A stretch of 38,175 nt of DNA, taken from positions 1 through 38,175 of the forward strand of contig NZ_RBZO01000037.1 in NCBI RefSeq assembly GCF_003628445.1, read 5' to 3'. This document shows positions 18,862 through 27,343 of this stretch, piece after piece. The stretch is from Oceanobacillus bengalensis (GTDB lineage: Bacteria > Bacillota > Bacilli > Bacillales > Amphibacillaceae). Both the position numbers and the translations under genes were made by a program. Position 1 is the first letter of the stretch, and the number at the start of each line of letters is the position of its first letter. The notes under the pieces were generated by a model. It saw only the letters and a list, made by a program, of their open reading frames with translations. It had not been told where the DNA came from and made no database searches.

Positions 18862-19384
18862 TTTTCAATACACCTACATTATGAATATAGTTTTCTACAT
18901 CTAAGGTAAATATATATCTATTTACATATTTCCCGTTATAAAATAGATTATTTTTTAGTATTCCCTCTTTTACAAAGCCACTCTTTTCAAAGAGTTTTTG
19001 AGCGCGAACATTATCTACTTCTGTATAAAGATATATCGTATTAAGACCAAATTCCTTATAAGCCCTTTGAATTAAAAGGTCCGTTGCAATGTTAGCTATG
19101 CCCTTACCTTTAAATTTGTCTCCACCAAGACAAATATAATATTCAGCTTCCTTACCTTTTAAATCAATATTCAGTAATCCAATTAACCCAGCAGGTTCGC
19201 CAGCGTGAGTAATGGTATAATCGATTCTATCATTTCTACCTTCAAGTGTTTTGAACCATTGAAGGGTCTTATCTTCTCTTAGAGGCAAATCATAATGCAG
19301 GTACTTATTATTTCTATCATCATTTATCCATTTTACCTTATATGGTATATCCTCTTCTTGAAATTTCCGAATGGCGATCTCCAT
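18848..19384 (-). CDS. GNAT-family N-acetyltransferase (RimL/PseH-like)
   Basis: This 178-aa GNAT protein begins IAIRKFQEEDIPYKVKWIND and has AEYYICLGGDKFKGKGIAN, where GGDKFKGKGIA is the acyl-CoA pyrophosphate loop, and LNTIYLYTEVDNVRAQKLFEKSGFVKEG. Nucleotide-sugar N-acetyltransferases such as PseH share this shape. It directly follows the aminotransferase and initiating transferase. It may acylate the amino sugar in place of the left-handed-beta-helix acetyltransferase (PglD/EpsM type) usually found at this position, of which there is none here. Confidence 0.85.
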   Translation of the reverse strand: MEIAIRKFQEEDIPYKVKWINDDRNNKYLHYDLPLREDKTLQWFKTLEGRNDRIDYTITHAGEPAGLIGLLNIDLKGKEAEYYICLGGDKFKGKGIANIATDLLIQRAYKEFGLNTIYLYTEVDNVRAQKLFEKSGFVKEGILKNNLFYNGKYVNRYIFTLDVENYIHNVGVLKIGIK

Positions 19385-19402
19385 ATTATAACCCCTCGCA
19401 AT

Positions 19403-20038
19403 TTAATTAATGTTGGATGATTTCTCTGTCCCTTTTGCATTGTTATGAGTATAAATACTTTCACGTTTGAATAGCTTCTGCAGTGTCCTAAAAAGAATCT
19501 TAATGTCTAACCAAATATTAAACGTTTCAATATACTTAACATCAATCGGAATTCGTTCATCCCATGATACAGAATTTCTAACGGTGACCTGTGTTAAACC
19601 AGTCATACCTGGATTCATTTCGAATCGTTTTCGTTGAAAATGACTATAATCTTCATATTTATATGGATGATGAGGTACGGGAGGTCTAGGGCCAACCAAA
19701 CTCATATCACCAGTAACAACATTCCAAAGTTGAGGAAGTTCATCCAAGCTTGTGGCACGAAGTAGTTTTCCGATTTTTGTAATTCTGTTATCACTTTCAG
19801 TTTTCACAAACAAACCTGAGCCAATTTTTTCAGCATTAACAACCATTGTTCTGAATTTTAAAATTTTAAATACCCTACCATTTTTCCCAAGTCGTTCTTG
19901 TTTAAAAAACACCGGACCTTTTGAAGTCAACTTAATAGACAGAGATATAATGATTAGAATTGGAGAAATAATAATAATACCTATTAAACTACCAAGTAAA
20001 TCAATCATACGTTTAATAAATAAGTTTAAAACTCTCAT
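19403..20038 (-). CDS. Initiating sugar-phosphate transferase (PglC/EpsL type)
   Basis: This 211-aa monotopic phosphoglycosyltransferase has a re-entrant N-terminal helix (LFIKRMIDLLGSLIGIIIISPILIIISLSIKL), GPVFFKQERLGKNGRVFKILKFRTM, the catalytic D-E pair in TSLDELPQLWNVVTGDMSLVGPRPP, and MNPGMTGLTQV. It would load the first sugar phosphate on undecaprenyl phosphate. The small form, without the multi-span N-terminus of WbaP-type enzymes, typically uses diaminotrideoxy sugars, in line with its neighbours. Confidence 0.92.
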   Translation of the reverse strand: MRVLNLFIKRMIDLLGSLIGIIIISPILIIISLSIKLTSKGPVFFKQERLGKNGRVFKILKFRTMVVNAEKIGSGLFVKTESDNRITKIGKLLRATSLDELPQLWNVVTGDMSLVGPRPPVPHHPYKYEDYSHFQRKRFEMNPGMTGLTQVTVRNSVSWDERIPIDVKYIETFNIWLDIKILFRTLQKLFKRESIYTHNNAKGTEKSSNIN

Positions 20039-20041
20039 TGT

Positions 20042-21169
20042 TTATCTCCACAACCCCTTAATAATCTCTACAACTCTATTCAACTCTTCATCCGTCATCT
20101 TCGTATCAGACGGCAAACAAACACCATTCTCAAATAACTTCTCAGATACATCCGTTCCAACAAAATCATGCTTCTCAAAGAAAGGCTGCAAATGCATCGG
20201 TTTCCAAACCGGTCTTGACTCGATATTCTCAGCTTCCAATGCATCAAATATATCAAGAGGTCTAACCTTACCAGTCAACACTATCGAGCTTAACCAATAA
20301 TTTGGTTCATCCCATTCATTGCTAGGCATGAACTCAACACCCTCTAGTCCACCAAGTTCTCTCTTATAAAAATCAAAAATATATCTTTTCTTCTCAACTC
20401 TCTGATCCAATACTTTAAGCTGCCCTCTACCAATACCAGCAACAACATTACTCATTCGATAATTAAAGCCTAATTCACTATGCTGATAATGCCTTGCTTG
20501 ATCCCTGGATTGGGTGGCCCAGAATCTAGCTTTTGCAATACGTTCTGGGTTATCTGAAACAAGCATCCCTCCACCGGAAGTAGTGATAATTTTGTTCCCA
20601 TTAAAAGAGAAGATGCCATAATCGCCAAAAGTTCCAGTATGCTTACCTTTATAGTAAGTACCCAAAGACTCAGCAGCATCTTCTATCACCGCTACGTTAT
20701 GTTTCTTGCAAATATCCATTATCTTATCCATATCAGCAGATAAACCATATAAATGAACCACAATAACTGCCTTTACTTCTGGATATTTCTCAAACGCTTC
20801 TTCTAATGCTTTCGGACTCATGTTCCATGTTTCAAAGTCACTATCAATAAAAACAGGAATTGCATTTTGATAAATTATTGGATTTGCAGTAGCAGAGAAA
20901 GTAAGTGTTGGACAGAATACAATATCCCCTTCACCAACATCTGCAGCTTTAAGAGCTAAATGAATAGCAGCTGTTCCAGATGAAAGTGCCGCAGCAGCCT
21001 TGGAACCAACCTTTTCAGCCAATTCACTTTCAAAACCATTTACATTTTCACCAAGGGGCGCAATCCAGTTTGTATCAAAAGCTTCTTTTATATATTGCAT
21101 TTCATAACCTTCATCACTCATATGAGGTGAAGAGAGAAATATTCTTTCTTTCACTTTTGTTGACTCCAT
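20042..21169 (-). CDS. DegT/DnrJ/EryC1 aminotransferase (PglE/EpsN-like)
   Basis: This 375-aa PLP sugar aminotransferase shows FLSSPHMSDEGYEMQYIKEAFDTNWIAPLG, SSGTAAIHLALKA, VIEDAAESLGT (Asp164 contacts the cofactor), FSFNGNKIITTSGGGM (Lys193 forms the Schiff base) and NYRMSNVVAGIGRGQL. It would transaminate the 4-keto sugar made by the membrane dehydratase encoded upstream, giving UDP-4-amino-4,6-dideoxy-GlcNAc. Its stop is 3 bases before the initiating transferase. An EAR-like RNA lies in its 321-bp leader. Confidence 0.93.
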   Translation of the reverse strand: MESTKVKERIFLSSPHMSDEGYEMQYIKEAFDTNWIAPLGENVNGFESELAEKVGSKAAAALSSGTAAIHLALKAADVGEGDIVFCPTLTFSATANPIIYQNAIPVFIDSDFETWNMSPKALEEAFEKYPEVKAVIVVHLYGLSADMDKIMDICKKHNVAVIEDAAESLGTYYKGKHTGTFGDYGIFSFNGNKIITTSGGGMLVSDNPERIAKARFWATQSRDQARHYQHSELGFNYRMSNVVAGIGRGQLKVLDQRVEKKRYIFDFYKRELGGLEGVEFMPSNEWDEPNYWLSSIVLTGKVRPLDIFDALEAENIESRPVWKPMHLQPFFEKHDFVGTDVSEKLFENGVCLPSDTKMTDEELNRVVEIIKGLWR

Positions 21170-21347
21170 CTTCTAGACTTCCTTCCCTTGTTAAGTTAAT
21201 ATTTAGTAGATTAGGACTTCATTAAAATCATCCATTCTTCTATTCCAATAAAACTAACCTACTAAACTCCTATCTAGACTACAATCCACTTCACACCAAC
21301 ATAAAATCGTAAATACTTTTTTAAAACTCATATTTAATAAAATAACT

Positions 21348-21468
21348 GGATATCAAATCCCACAGTATATCCGTGTGTCCCCTTTGATAAAGGTAGAGAG
21401 ACCTCACCTTATTCTTTACAGCCCGTAAGGGAGCCCCTAGCCGAAATCAACAACCATGGGACCCCTAC
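21348..21468 (-). ncRNA. EAR-like (epsC-type) processive antitermination RNA
   Basis: The gap between the uridylyltransferase and the DegT gene holds a GC-rich, clearly structured segment on the operon strand. It includes GGCTAGGGGCTCCC, a CCC/GGG hairpin closed by TTAC, a long hairpin GGTGAGgtctCTCtACC extended by flanking pairs, and an outer ATCAAA / TTTGAT stem (21351-21386) around a second arm. The B. subtilis eps operon carries EAR inside the transcript, where it lets RNA polymerase read through terminators. Position, strand, size of about 120 nt and the conserved-looking GGTGAGGT block support this call. It was made from memory and structure reading, not a covariance search. Confidence 0.68.
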
Positions 21469-21490
21469 AAAACTATAACACAAAACGACA

Positions 21491-22381
21491 TTATTTCATT
21501 AACTTACTTTCTTCCAATTTCTGTGCAAGATACCTATAAAGCTCTTCTCTAATCTCTTCATTCTCCAAAGCCAAATCAACCGTCGTCTTCACAAATCCCA
21601 ATTTCTCTCCTACATCATAACGCGTACCCTCAAAATCATAAGCATACACCTTCTGCAATTCATTTAGTCCCTGAATTGCATCCGTCAACTGAATCTCTCC
21701 ACCAGCACCAATCTCCTGCCTATCTAGAAAATCGAAGATTTCTGGTGTAAACACATACCTTCCCATAATTGCTAAATTAGAAGGAGCAGTTCCCTGTTCA
21801 GGCTTCTCAACAAAATTACTAACCTGATAACGTCTACCCTCAATCGTTAGTGGATCTATAACCCCATAACGATGCGTCTCACTCTCAGGAACCTGCTGCA
21901 CACCAACAATCGAAGATTCTGTCTCCTCAAACTGATCTATTAACTGTCGTAATGCAGGTTTCTCTTCACCTTGTGTCCGCACAATATCATCACCCAAAAG
22001 CACAGCAAATGGTTCATTACCAATAAACTTACGCGCACACCACACAGCATGCCCTAGACCTTTTGGTTCCTTTTGACGAATATAATGAATTTCTACTTTA
22101 GAAGACTGATTAACCTTATCAAGTAATTCTAACTTACCCTTACCTTTAAGATTATCTTCCAATTCCAAGTTCCGATCAAAATGATCCTCAATCGCACGTT
22201 TTCCTTTACCAGTAACGATAATAATATCTTCAATACCAGACTCAATCGCTTCTTCAACAATATACTCAATTGTCGGCCGATCAACAATCGGTAGCATTTC
22301 TTTTGGCATTGCCTTTGTTGCAGGTAAGAATCTCGTTCCCAGACCCGCCGCTGGAATAATCGCTTTTTTTACAGTTTTCAA
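21491..22381 (-). CDS. galU: UTP-glucose-1-phosphate uridylyltransferase
   Basis: This 296-aa nucleotidyltransferase (GalU/GtaB) supplies UDP-glucose. It has [72 protein letters not shown] and TDAIQGL. The frame is open 16 codons further upstream, but GGGGG lies 7 bases before a TTG at 22381, giving [13 protein letters not shown], the normal family N-terminus. It follows the dehydratase by about 105 bases. Confidence 0.95.
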   Translation of the reverse strand: MKTVKKAIIPAAGLGTRFLPATKAMPKEMLPIVDRPTIEYIVEEAIESGIEDIIIVTGKGKRAIEDHFDRNLELEDNLKGKGKLELLDKVNQSSKVEIHYIRQKEPKGLGHAVWCARKFIGNEPFAVLLGDDIVRTQGEEKPALRQLIDQFEETESSIVGVQQVPESETHRYGVIDPLTIEGRRYQVSNFVEKPEQGTAPSNLAIMGRYVFTPEIFDFLDRQEIGAGGEIQLTDAIQGLNELQKVYAYDFEGTRYDVGEKLGFVKTTVDLALENEEIREELYRYLAQKLEESKLMK

Positions 22382-22487
22382 CACTATACCCCCAGATATT
22401 GTTCCATGTTTCACGTTCAAAGAACGCAAGCGTTTTTCAAAACATCACACCTACGCCCCTCAGAACAAAAGCAACTTATTAAACCAA

Positions 22488-24308
22488 CTAAACACTCATC
22501 AACTCACGCTCTCGATAAACAATCCCCATCAAAGCGTCCTTCAACTCCACAACATCATATCCATCCAACCGCTGAATCAAATCATGAATCAATTCAGGAT
22601 CCACCTGAACTGTTCGTCCAACATAAATCTTCTCATAAACTTCCCCTGGTAATATCTCATCCTCACCAAGAAGTTCTTCATACATTTTCTCACCAGGACG
22701 TAGTCCAGAGAATTCAATCTTAATCTCATCTTCCGTAAAACCGGATAGCTTAATCAAGTTCTTAGCGAGGTCAACAATTTTAACTGGCTCACCCATATCA
22801 AGAACAAAAATTTCGCCACCTTTAGCAAGTGTACCAGCCTGAATTACAAGCCGTGATGCCTCAGGTATCGTCATAAAGTACCTCGTAATATCTGGATGTG
22901 TAACTGTAATCGGGCCACCTCTTTCAATTTGTTTCTTAAAGAGTGGAATAACACTCCCACGACTACCAAGTACATTCCCAAAACGTACTGCAACAAATTT
23001 TGTCTTACTATGTTTTGCCATGTCTTGAACAACCATTTCAGCAACACGTTTAGTTGCACCCATCACATTGGTTGGGTTCACAGCTTTATCCGTTGATACC
23101 ATAACAAAAGTATGCACACCATACGCATCCGCTGCTTCAGCAACATTTTTCGTACCAATAATATTGTTCTTTACTGCTTCATGTGGATTATATTCCATTA
23201 ATGGTACATGCTTATGTGCTGCCGCATGATAAATAATCTCAGGTTTATGATTGTTCACAATATCGAACACACGCCCACGGTCTTGTACATCACCAATAAC
23301 AGGAACAATCTCAATATCCGTATTATCATATTCTCTTCTTAGTTCCATATCAATATGATAGATGCTGTTTTCCCCGTGGCCAACGAGTAGAATCTTCCCT
23401 GGTGAAAACTGCATCAACTGACGACAAATTTCCGAACCAATCGATCCACCCGCCCCAGTAACCATTACTGTATTACCTGTTACATAATCTGAGATGGCAC
23501 CAATATCAAGCTTCACAGGTTCACGTCCAAGCAAGTCCTCGACTTCAACATTCTTCAAATGACTGACATTTACTTTCCCTGTCATTAAATCCTCGATTTT
23601 CGGAATCATTTTCACTTGTGCAGTTGTTTTATTACATTCCGTAACAATCTTATTCAATTCCCCGTTACGTAAAGAAGGAATCGCAATAACGATATGCTCA
23701 ATATTCAGCTCTTCCACAACCGTTGGGATATCTTTTACCATCCCTACAACTGGAAGATTATAAATTTGCATTTTCTGTTTGATCATATCATCATCGATAA
23801 ATGCCACTGGACATAGTTCTGCATGACTATGCTCATTTTGCAACTGACGAGCAATCATCGCACCAGCCGAACCAGCACCAACGATTAACGTACGTTTCTG
23901 ATTATCTGCATGTTTTAAATATTGATCACGATAAATTCGCCATACAAAACGGGAACCACCAATGAGAATAATATGCAACAGAAATGTGACAATAAGTGCT
24001 CGGCGGTAGATAGAGAAATCATTTACGAAAAATTGTACGATTCCAGCAGAAATAATGGACAATGTGATTGCTTTTACAATCGCAACCAACTCTCCTACAC
24101 TAGCATACGACCATACTTTATTGTACAGCTTATAAACGAATGCGAATAAATGATGAAAAAGTAATAGTGCTACTGCGCTTATAATAACTGCATTTACGTT
24201 GATAACTTCTGTACTCGGATAAACAATCCACGAAGCCATAAATATCGCTGTACTAACAATAATCGAATCAAGTAAGATGAGTAATGCTAATCTTTTTCGA
24301 TACGACAA
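22488..24308 (-). CDS. Membrane UDP-sugar 4,6-dehydratase (CapD/EpsC/PglF family)
   Basis: This protein of about 606 aa has four N-terminal membrane helices (about residues 7-125), a first Rossmann domain (TLIVGAGSAGAMIARQL, near 144) and a catalytic SDR domain (VMVTGAGGSIGSEICRQL, near 284). The active site is VSTDKAVNPTNVMGATKR, with Met in place of the usual Tyr (an S-M-K triad), as in WbpM/PglF. It converts UDP-GlcNAc to the 4-keto-6-deoxy sugar. Start: an upstream ATG ATG is in frame, but AAAGGAG lies 8 bases before a TTG at 24308. I take that TTG. Confidence 0.94.
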   Translation of the reverse strand: MSYRKRLALLILLDSIIVSTAIFMASWIVYPSTEVINVNAVIISAVALLLFHHLFAFVYKLYNKVWSYASVGELVAIVKAITLSIISAGIVQFFVNDFSIYRRALIVTFLLHIILIGGSRFVWRIYRDQYLKHADNQKRTLIVGAGSAGAMIARQLQNEHSHAELCPVAFIDDDMIKQKMQIYNLPVVGMVKDIPTVVEELNIEHIVIAIPSLRNGELNKIVTECNKTTAQVKMIPKIEDLMTGKVNVSHLKNVEVEDLLGREPVKLDIGAISDYVTGNTVMVTGAGGSIGSEICRQLMQFSPGKILLVGHGENSIYHIDMELRREYDNTDIEIVPVIGDVQDRGRVFDIVNNHKPEIIYHAAAHKHVPLMEYNPHEAVKNNIIGTKNVAEAADAYGVHTFVMVSTDKAVNPTNVMGATKRVAEMVVQDMAKHSKTKFVAVRFGNVLGSRGSVIPLFKKQIERGGPITVTHPDITRYFMTIPEASRLVIQAGTLAKGGEIFVLDMGEPVKIVDLAKNLIKLSGFTEDEIKIEFSGLRPGEKMYEELLGEDEILPGEVYEKIYVGRTVQVDPELIHDLIQRLDGYDVVELKDALMGIVYRERELMSV

Positions 24309-24359
24309 CCTGGTCACTCCTTTCATCATATAGGGGCTACCCCAAAACAGTACTTTTTA

Positions 24360-25016
24360 CTATGGGCGAACAAACAATTCTTGCAACCACTGAACAACCC
24401 GCTTCCTCCCCTTCATCCCAAGCTTCTTGTAAATGTGACTGACATGCACTTTTACCGTACCTTCATTCATTGCAAGTTTCTCTGCAATTTCCAGGTTCTT
24501 GAGCCCCTGTTTCATCAAATAGGCAACCTCCGCTTCACGACGGGACAGGTATAATAGCCGTTGATGAAATAGATCTAGATTCAGGTTCTTTAATTCTAGA
24601 AGACGATCAATGAAGTATCTTGTCGATTCAGATGGAATAAGGTAGTGCTGTTTTTCCACTTGCTTCATTAGAGTTGCTAGCCGTTCTTCTAGCATGCTAT
24701 CCTTTTTAACAAAGCTATCAATCCCATGCTTTAATAAGATTAATAGACTTTCATTATCGACTTCTGTTGCCACGGCAATGATTCGTACCTTCTCAAAATG
24801 CGCTCTTATATCGTTCATAAGTGACAAAAAGGCGTGTTCTGGCACGTAATCGATATCAAACACCACGATATCTGGAGAATGAGCAATGATGTGCCGCTTG
24901 GCTGACTTGTTAAAAGTAACACAATCAACTTCATCTCCCTCTGTTCGTTGATAATGCAACCATTTAACAACAGAGGCTGAAAATGCATTCTTACTAACAT
25001 AAACAACTTTTCTCAT
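24360..25016 (-). CDS. NarL/LuxR-type regulator with incomplete receiver
   Basis: This 218-aa protein has an N-terminal receiver-like domain and a C-terminal GerE helix-turn-helix (LSRREAEVAYLMKQGLKNLEIAEKLAMNEGTVKVHVSHIYKKLGM). Asp54 (VVFDIDY) and Lys104/105 sit where the phospho-acceptor and conserved lysine belong. The acidic pair that holds magnesium is replaced by Ser8-Lys9, so phosphorylation is doubtful. The ATG at 25016 has AGGTG 6 bases upstream. A slightly earlier ATG is too close to it. It lies directly upstream of the dehydratase gene, so it may control the polysaccharide genes. Confidence 0.86.
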   Translation of the reverse strand: MRKVVYVSKNAFSASVVKWLHYQRTEGDEVDCVTFNKSAKRHIIAHSPDIVVFDIDYVPEHAFLSLMNDIRAHFEKVRIIAVATEVDNESLLILLKHGIDSFVKKDSMLEERLATLMKQVEKQHYLIPSESTRYFIDRLLELKNLNLDLFHQRLLYLSRREAEVAYLMKQGLKNLEIAEKLAMNEGTVKVHVSHIYKKLGMKGRKRVVQWLQELFVRP

Positions 25017-25135
25017 GACATACACCTATTTTTCTATAACTTCTTCTATTGAATCCTTTTACAGATTACATGAGAAGTAGTCATAGTTTAAAGTGACTTT
25101 TGTCTAATTAAGTCATACTTTGCCTGAGAATACCA

Positions 25136-25804
25136 CTATATACCATAACTTCTTACCAACTTCACAAGATACCGTATTGCCTCATCCCGCTTATGAATGT
25201 CCAAACGATTGTATATTTCACTAATATAATTTTTAACTGTGCCTTCACTTAGGTACAATTTATTAGCGATTTGTTTATTCGATTGGTTATCCATAAAGAG
25301 ATAAGCAACATCTATCGCCCGCTTCGTTAGCATAATTCCACGATTCTCAAGTCTTGTCACAAGCAATTGTTTCTCATCCATCGTTAATTGACGGATTCGG
25401 TCTACAAGAAGGTTCGCAACTTTTCCAGAAATGACATTTCCACCCTGGTAAACTTCATGAATAGCAGTAAGAAGTCGGTCTGCAAATACGTCCCCAAGCA
25501 AGAATCCATCTGCACCAGCATTAATCCCCCGAATAACTACCTCATCCTCAAGTGATGCGGAAAGAATGATCACTTTCACATCTGGATTCCGTTTTTTTAT
25601 TAGGGCAATCGTTTGGATTCCATCCAAGTATGGCTTGCGAATGCTAATTAAGACAACATCTGGATTCGTCTCTTCAAAACGTTCCATTGCTTCCTGTCCA
25701 TCTACCGCCATCCCAACAAGCTCGATTTCTTCTTCCTTGTGAAGAATCGCAGCAAATCCATCCTGGAATAATTGCTGATTTTCAATAAACATTACACGAA
25801 TCAT
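25136..25804 (-). CDS. NarL/LuxR-type regulator with fully degenerate receiver
   Basis: This 222-aa protein has a receiver fold (residues 1-120) and a GerE DNA-binding domain (LTKRAIDVAYLFMDNQSNKQIANKLYLSEGTVKNYISEIYNRLDI). Every phosphorylation residue is altered: the acidic pair is Glu8-Asn9, the acceptor Asp is Ser54 (DVVLISIRKP), and the conserved Lys is Gly104 (GFLLGDV). The fold-specific LSA and GINAGADGFLL segments remain. It therefore probably responds to something other than phosphate. It is the first of two tandem regulators and no histidine kinase is nearby. Confidence 0.88.
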   Translation of the reverse strand: MIRVMFIENQQLFQDGFAAILHKEEEIELVGMAVDGQEAMERFEETNPDVVLISIRKPYLDGIQTIALIKKRNPDVKVIILSASLEDEVVIRGINAGADGFLLGDVFADRLLTAIHEVYQGGNVISGKVANLLVDRIRQLTMDEKQLLVTRLENRGIMLTKRAIDVAYLFMDNQSNKQIANKLYLSEGTVKNYISEIYNRLDIHKRDEAIRYLVKLVRSYGI

Positions 25805-25818
25805 GATAACACCTCACT

Positions 25819-25964
25819 AGAAAAGCATAAGTGCCGTAAAGCGACGTATGGACTGCGCCCCCACTGGAAGGAATGAGCCAATGTGTGATTTAGATTGTCA
25901 TGAGGTGAGGGAAGTCTCGCTAGTCACGGAGCACTGGAGCTAGACACCAGAAAAGGGTTAGCGC
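25819..25964. repeat. Probable dispersed intergenic repeat
   Basis: The gap between the PHP phosphatase and the regulators holds a GC-richer block. On the minus strand it reads GGTGTCTAGCTCCAGTGC and later GGCTCATTCCTTCCAGTGGG, wording I recall from dispersed intergenic elements of several Bacillaceae genomes. Its two ends carry similar AGAAAAG....AGYGCC strings (25819 and 25949) in direct orientation. No open frame or ribosome site is present. Identity is from memory. Confidence 0.4.
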
Positions 25965-26019
25965 CTATTTCAATCACATATCTTACAGAGAGACCCCGCA
26001 GCATCCCTGCATAATCTCC

Positions 26020-26787
26020 CTAAAACAGTCCAAGAAATTTCTTCTTTTTAATGGCAAATGGTTCATCCACGTTCACTTGCTCCCCATCAATTAGTAATGC
26101 AGCATTTTCTTGAAGGATATAACGCTTCTCCACTCCGTGTGCAGATTCAATTTCCTTATATGCCTCTTGCATACAGAATCCTCTTGACGTCGTATTATGC
26201 GCATCAGATGCAATAAAATGGGTCAGGTTCGATTCGACAAATTGATGAGAGAGCTTTTGAATATTTTTCCCAAACTTCCCAGCAATACTCGCCGCTGTAA
26301 CCTGTGTCAGCACACCCTTCTGAACAAACTCAAAGAGGATTGATGGGTGTTCTGCAATCTCTCGGTTGCGCTCAGGATGAACAATAATTGGCTTATATCC
26401 TGCCACTTGGATGTCAAACAACATCTGCTTTGCATACCTTGGCACATGACCCGAAGGAAATTCAACAAAGACATACTTCGTTCCATTGTTCAGCGTAACC
26501 AGTGCATCATCTTTCAAATCATCCACCATTTCACCGTACATCCGGTTTTCTTGTCCAGGTAAAACGATGAGTGGGATGCCTTCCTGTTGCAATGCCTGAT
26601 TCAGCACATCCACGGCCTGTAGAATAGAGTTTTTGTCATTGTTGTATTGCCCATTCTGATTATGAGGCGTTGCAATGATCTTCTCAATCCCTTGCTGGAC
26701 CGCTGCTTTCGCCATTTCGATACTATCTTCAATCGTCTGTGCCCCATCATCAATACCAGGCAATATATGGCTGTGTATATCAATCAT
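26020..26787 (-). CDS. PHP-type protein-tyrosine phosphatase (YwqE/CpsB-like), copy 1
   Basis: This 255-aa metal-dependent PHP phosphatase dephosphorylates the C-terminal tyrosines of the capsule kinase. Metal ligands: MIDIHSHILPGIDDGA (HxH), ATPHNQNG, LPGQENRMYGE, IIVHPERN and FIASDAHNTTSRGF. The ATG at 26787 follows AGGAAG. An upstream in-frame ATG gives 8 extra residues but has no ribosome site. It is about 50% identical by eye to the second copy upstream and is separated from it by a structured 567-bp gap with its own promoter. Confidence 0.9.
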   Translation of the reverse strand: MIDIHSHILPGIDDGAQTIEDSIEMAKAAVQQGIEKIIATPHNQNGQYNNDKNSILQAVDVLNQALQQEGIPLIVLPGQENRMYGEMVDDLKDDALVTLNNGTKYVFVEFPSGHVPRYAKQMLFDIQVAGYKPIIVHPERNREIAEHPSILFEFVQKGVLTQVTAASIAGKFGKNIQKLSHQFVESNLTHFIASDAHNTTSRGFCMQEAYKEIESAHGVEKRYILQENAALLIDGEQVNVDEPFAIKKKKFLGLF

Positions 26788-26825
26788 GCCGTCACTTCCT
26801 ATGTGTTTCATTTTACAATAAACAT

Positions 26826-26873
26826 ATTATAACGTATCCATCACAGAATTACATCAACTTACAATAATTTACA
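26826..26873 (-). promoter_or_regulatory. Promoter with three 10-bp-spaced TGTAA repeats
   Basis: On the minus strand TATAAT (26826-26831) lies 17 bases downstream of the nearest of three direct TGTAA boxes at 26849-26853, 26859-26863 and 26869-26873, one helical turn apart. There is no good -35 hexamer, as expected if an activator occupies the boxes. PhoP and WalR both bind tandem boxes of this general form. Confidence 0.5.
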
Positions 26874-26879
26874 AATTCT

Positions 26880-27110
26880 TTAAGAAAAAGCACGCGACCG
26901 TATATTTATACGTGGTGATTCAATTTAACATTTCTATGTAGGAGGTATAATGTTACATATCTCCTCAACAGGACTAAGGGATCCCTGCGTTGCGTTGGCA
27001 ATGCCTGCCTTAGCTGGTCCCCATATGTAGTTGGCAATATTGAGTTACATTGCCATAAGGTGAGAGATGTATTGCTGCAGTTTAACGCTGGAGTGAGACA
27101 AAGTTTTATC
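26880..27110. other. Structured intergenic element of unknown identity
   Basis: This unexplained segment is richer in GC than its flanks. TACATAT (26954-26960) pairs with ATATGTA (27023-27029). Inside that, CTAAGG (26974-26979) pairs with CCTTAG (27008-27013) and GGA with TCC, with a GGCAATGCC arm in the apical part. A separate GGCAAT / ATTGCC hairpin follows. On the minus strand a TATAAT lies near 27113 and a hairpin plus CTTTTTC near 26880, so a transcript of about 220 nt is possible. The plus strand has AGGAGG and a 26-codon frame (26950-27030), which I do not trust as a gene. Confidence 0.4.
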
Positions 27111-27279
27111 ACATTATAATACCTAGTACTAATGTTAACATACACAATAGTCATTTTGTATTCCTTTTAGCAAATTTTAGCAATTTTAGGGGGGCGGACT
27201 GATTGGATTTTTCATAATCGGGGATTTTTCAGAAATATTAGCGGTTCCCATCACTATCATCCTTCCGAACAGAACCAAT

Positions 27280-27343
27280 GGCACCCTTCGCTTTTCGACA
27301 TACTCCGTCGTATTTCGACGAGTTTCGACGGGTGACAGGCACC
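27280..27343 (+). repeat. Palindromic repeat, copy A (left arm degenerate)
   Basis: The right arm GGTGACAGGCACC and the inner CTTTTCGACA and TTTCGACGAG blocks match the family. The left arm is reduced to GGCACCC. It lies just beyond the end of the second phosphatase gene. Confidence 0.7.

Noticed and set aside
22420-22450. AACGC/GCGTT hairpin with Ts between the dehydratase and galU genes
   Set aside because: The stem is 5 bp and the T-run is on the strand opposite to transcription, so a terminator is not supported.
26950-27030. 26-codon plus-strand frame after a perfect AGGAGG
   Set aside because: The AGGAGG is part of a hairpin arm and the frame overlaps the structured element. Without conservation I do not call it a gene.
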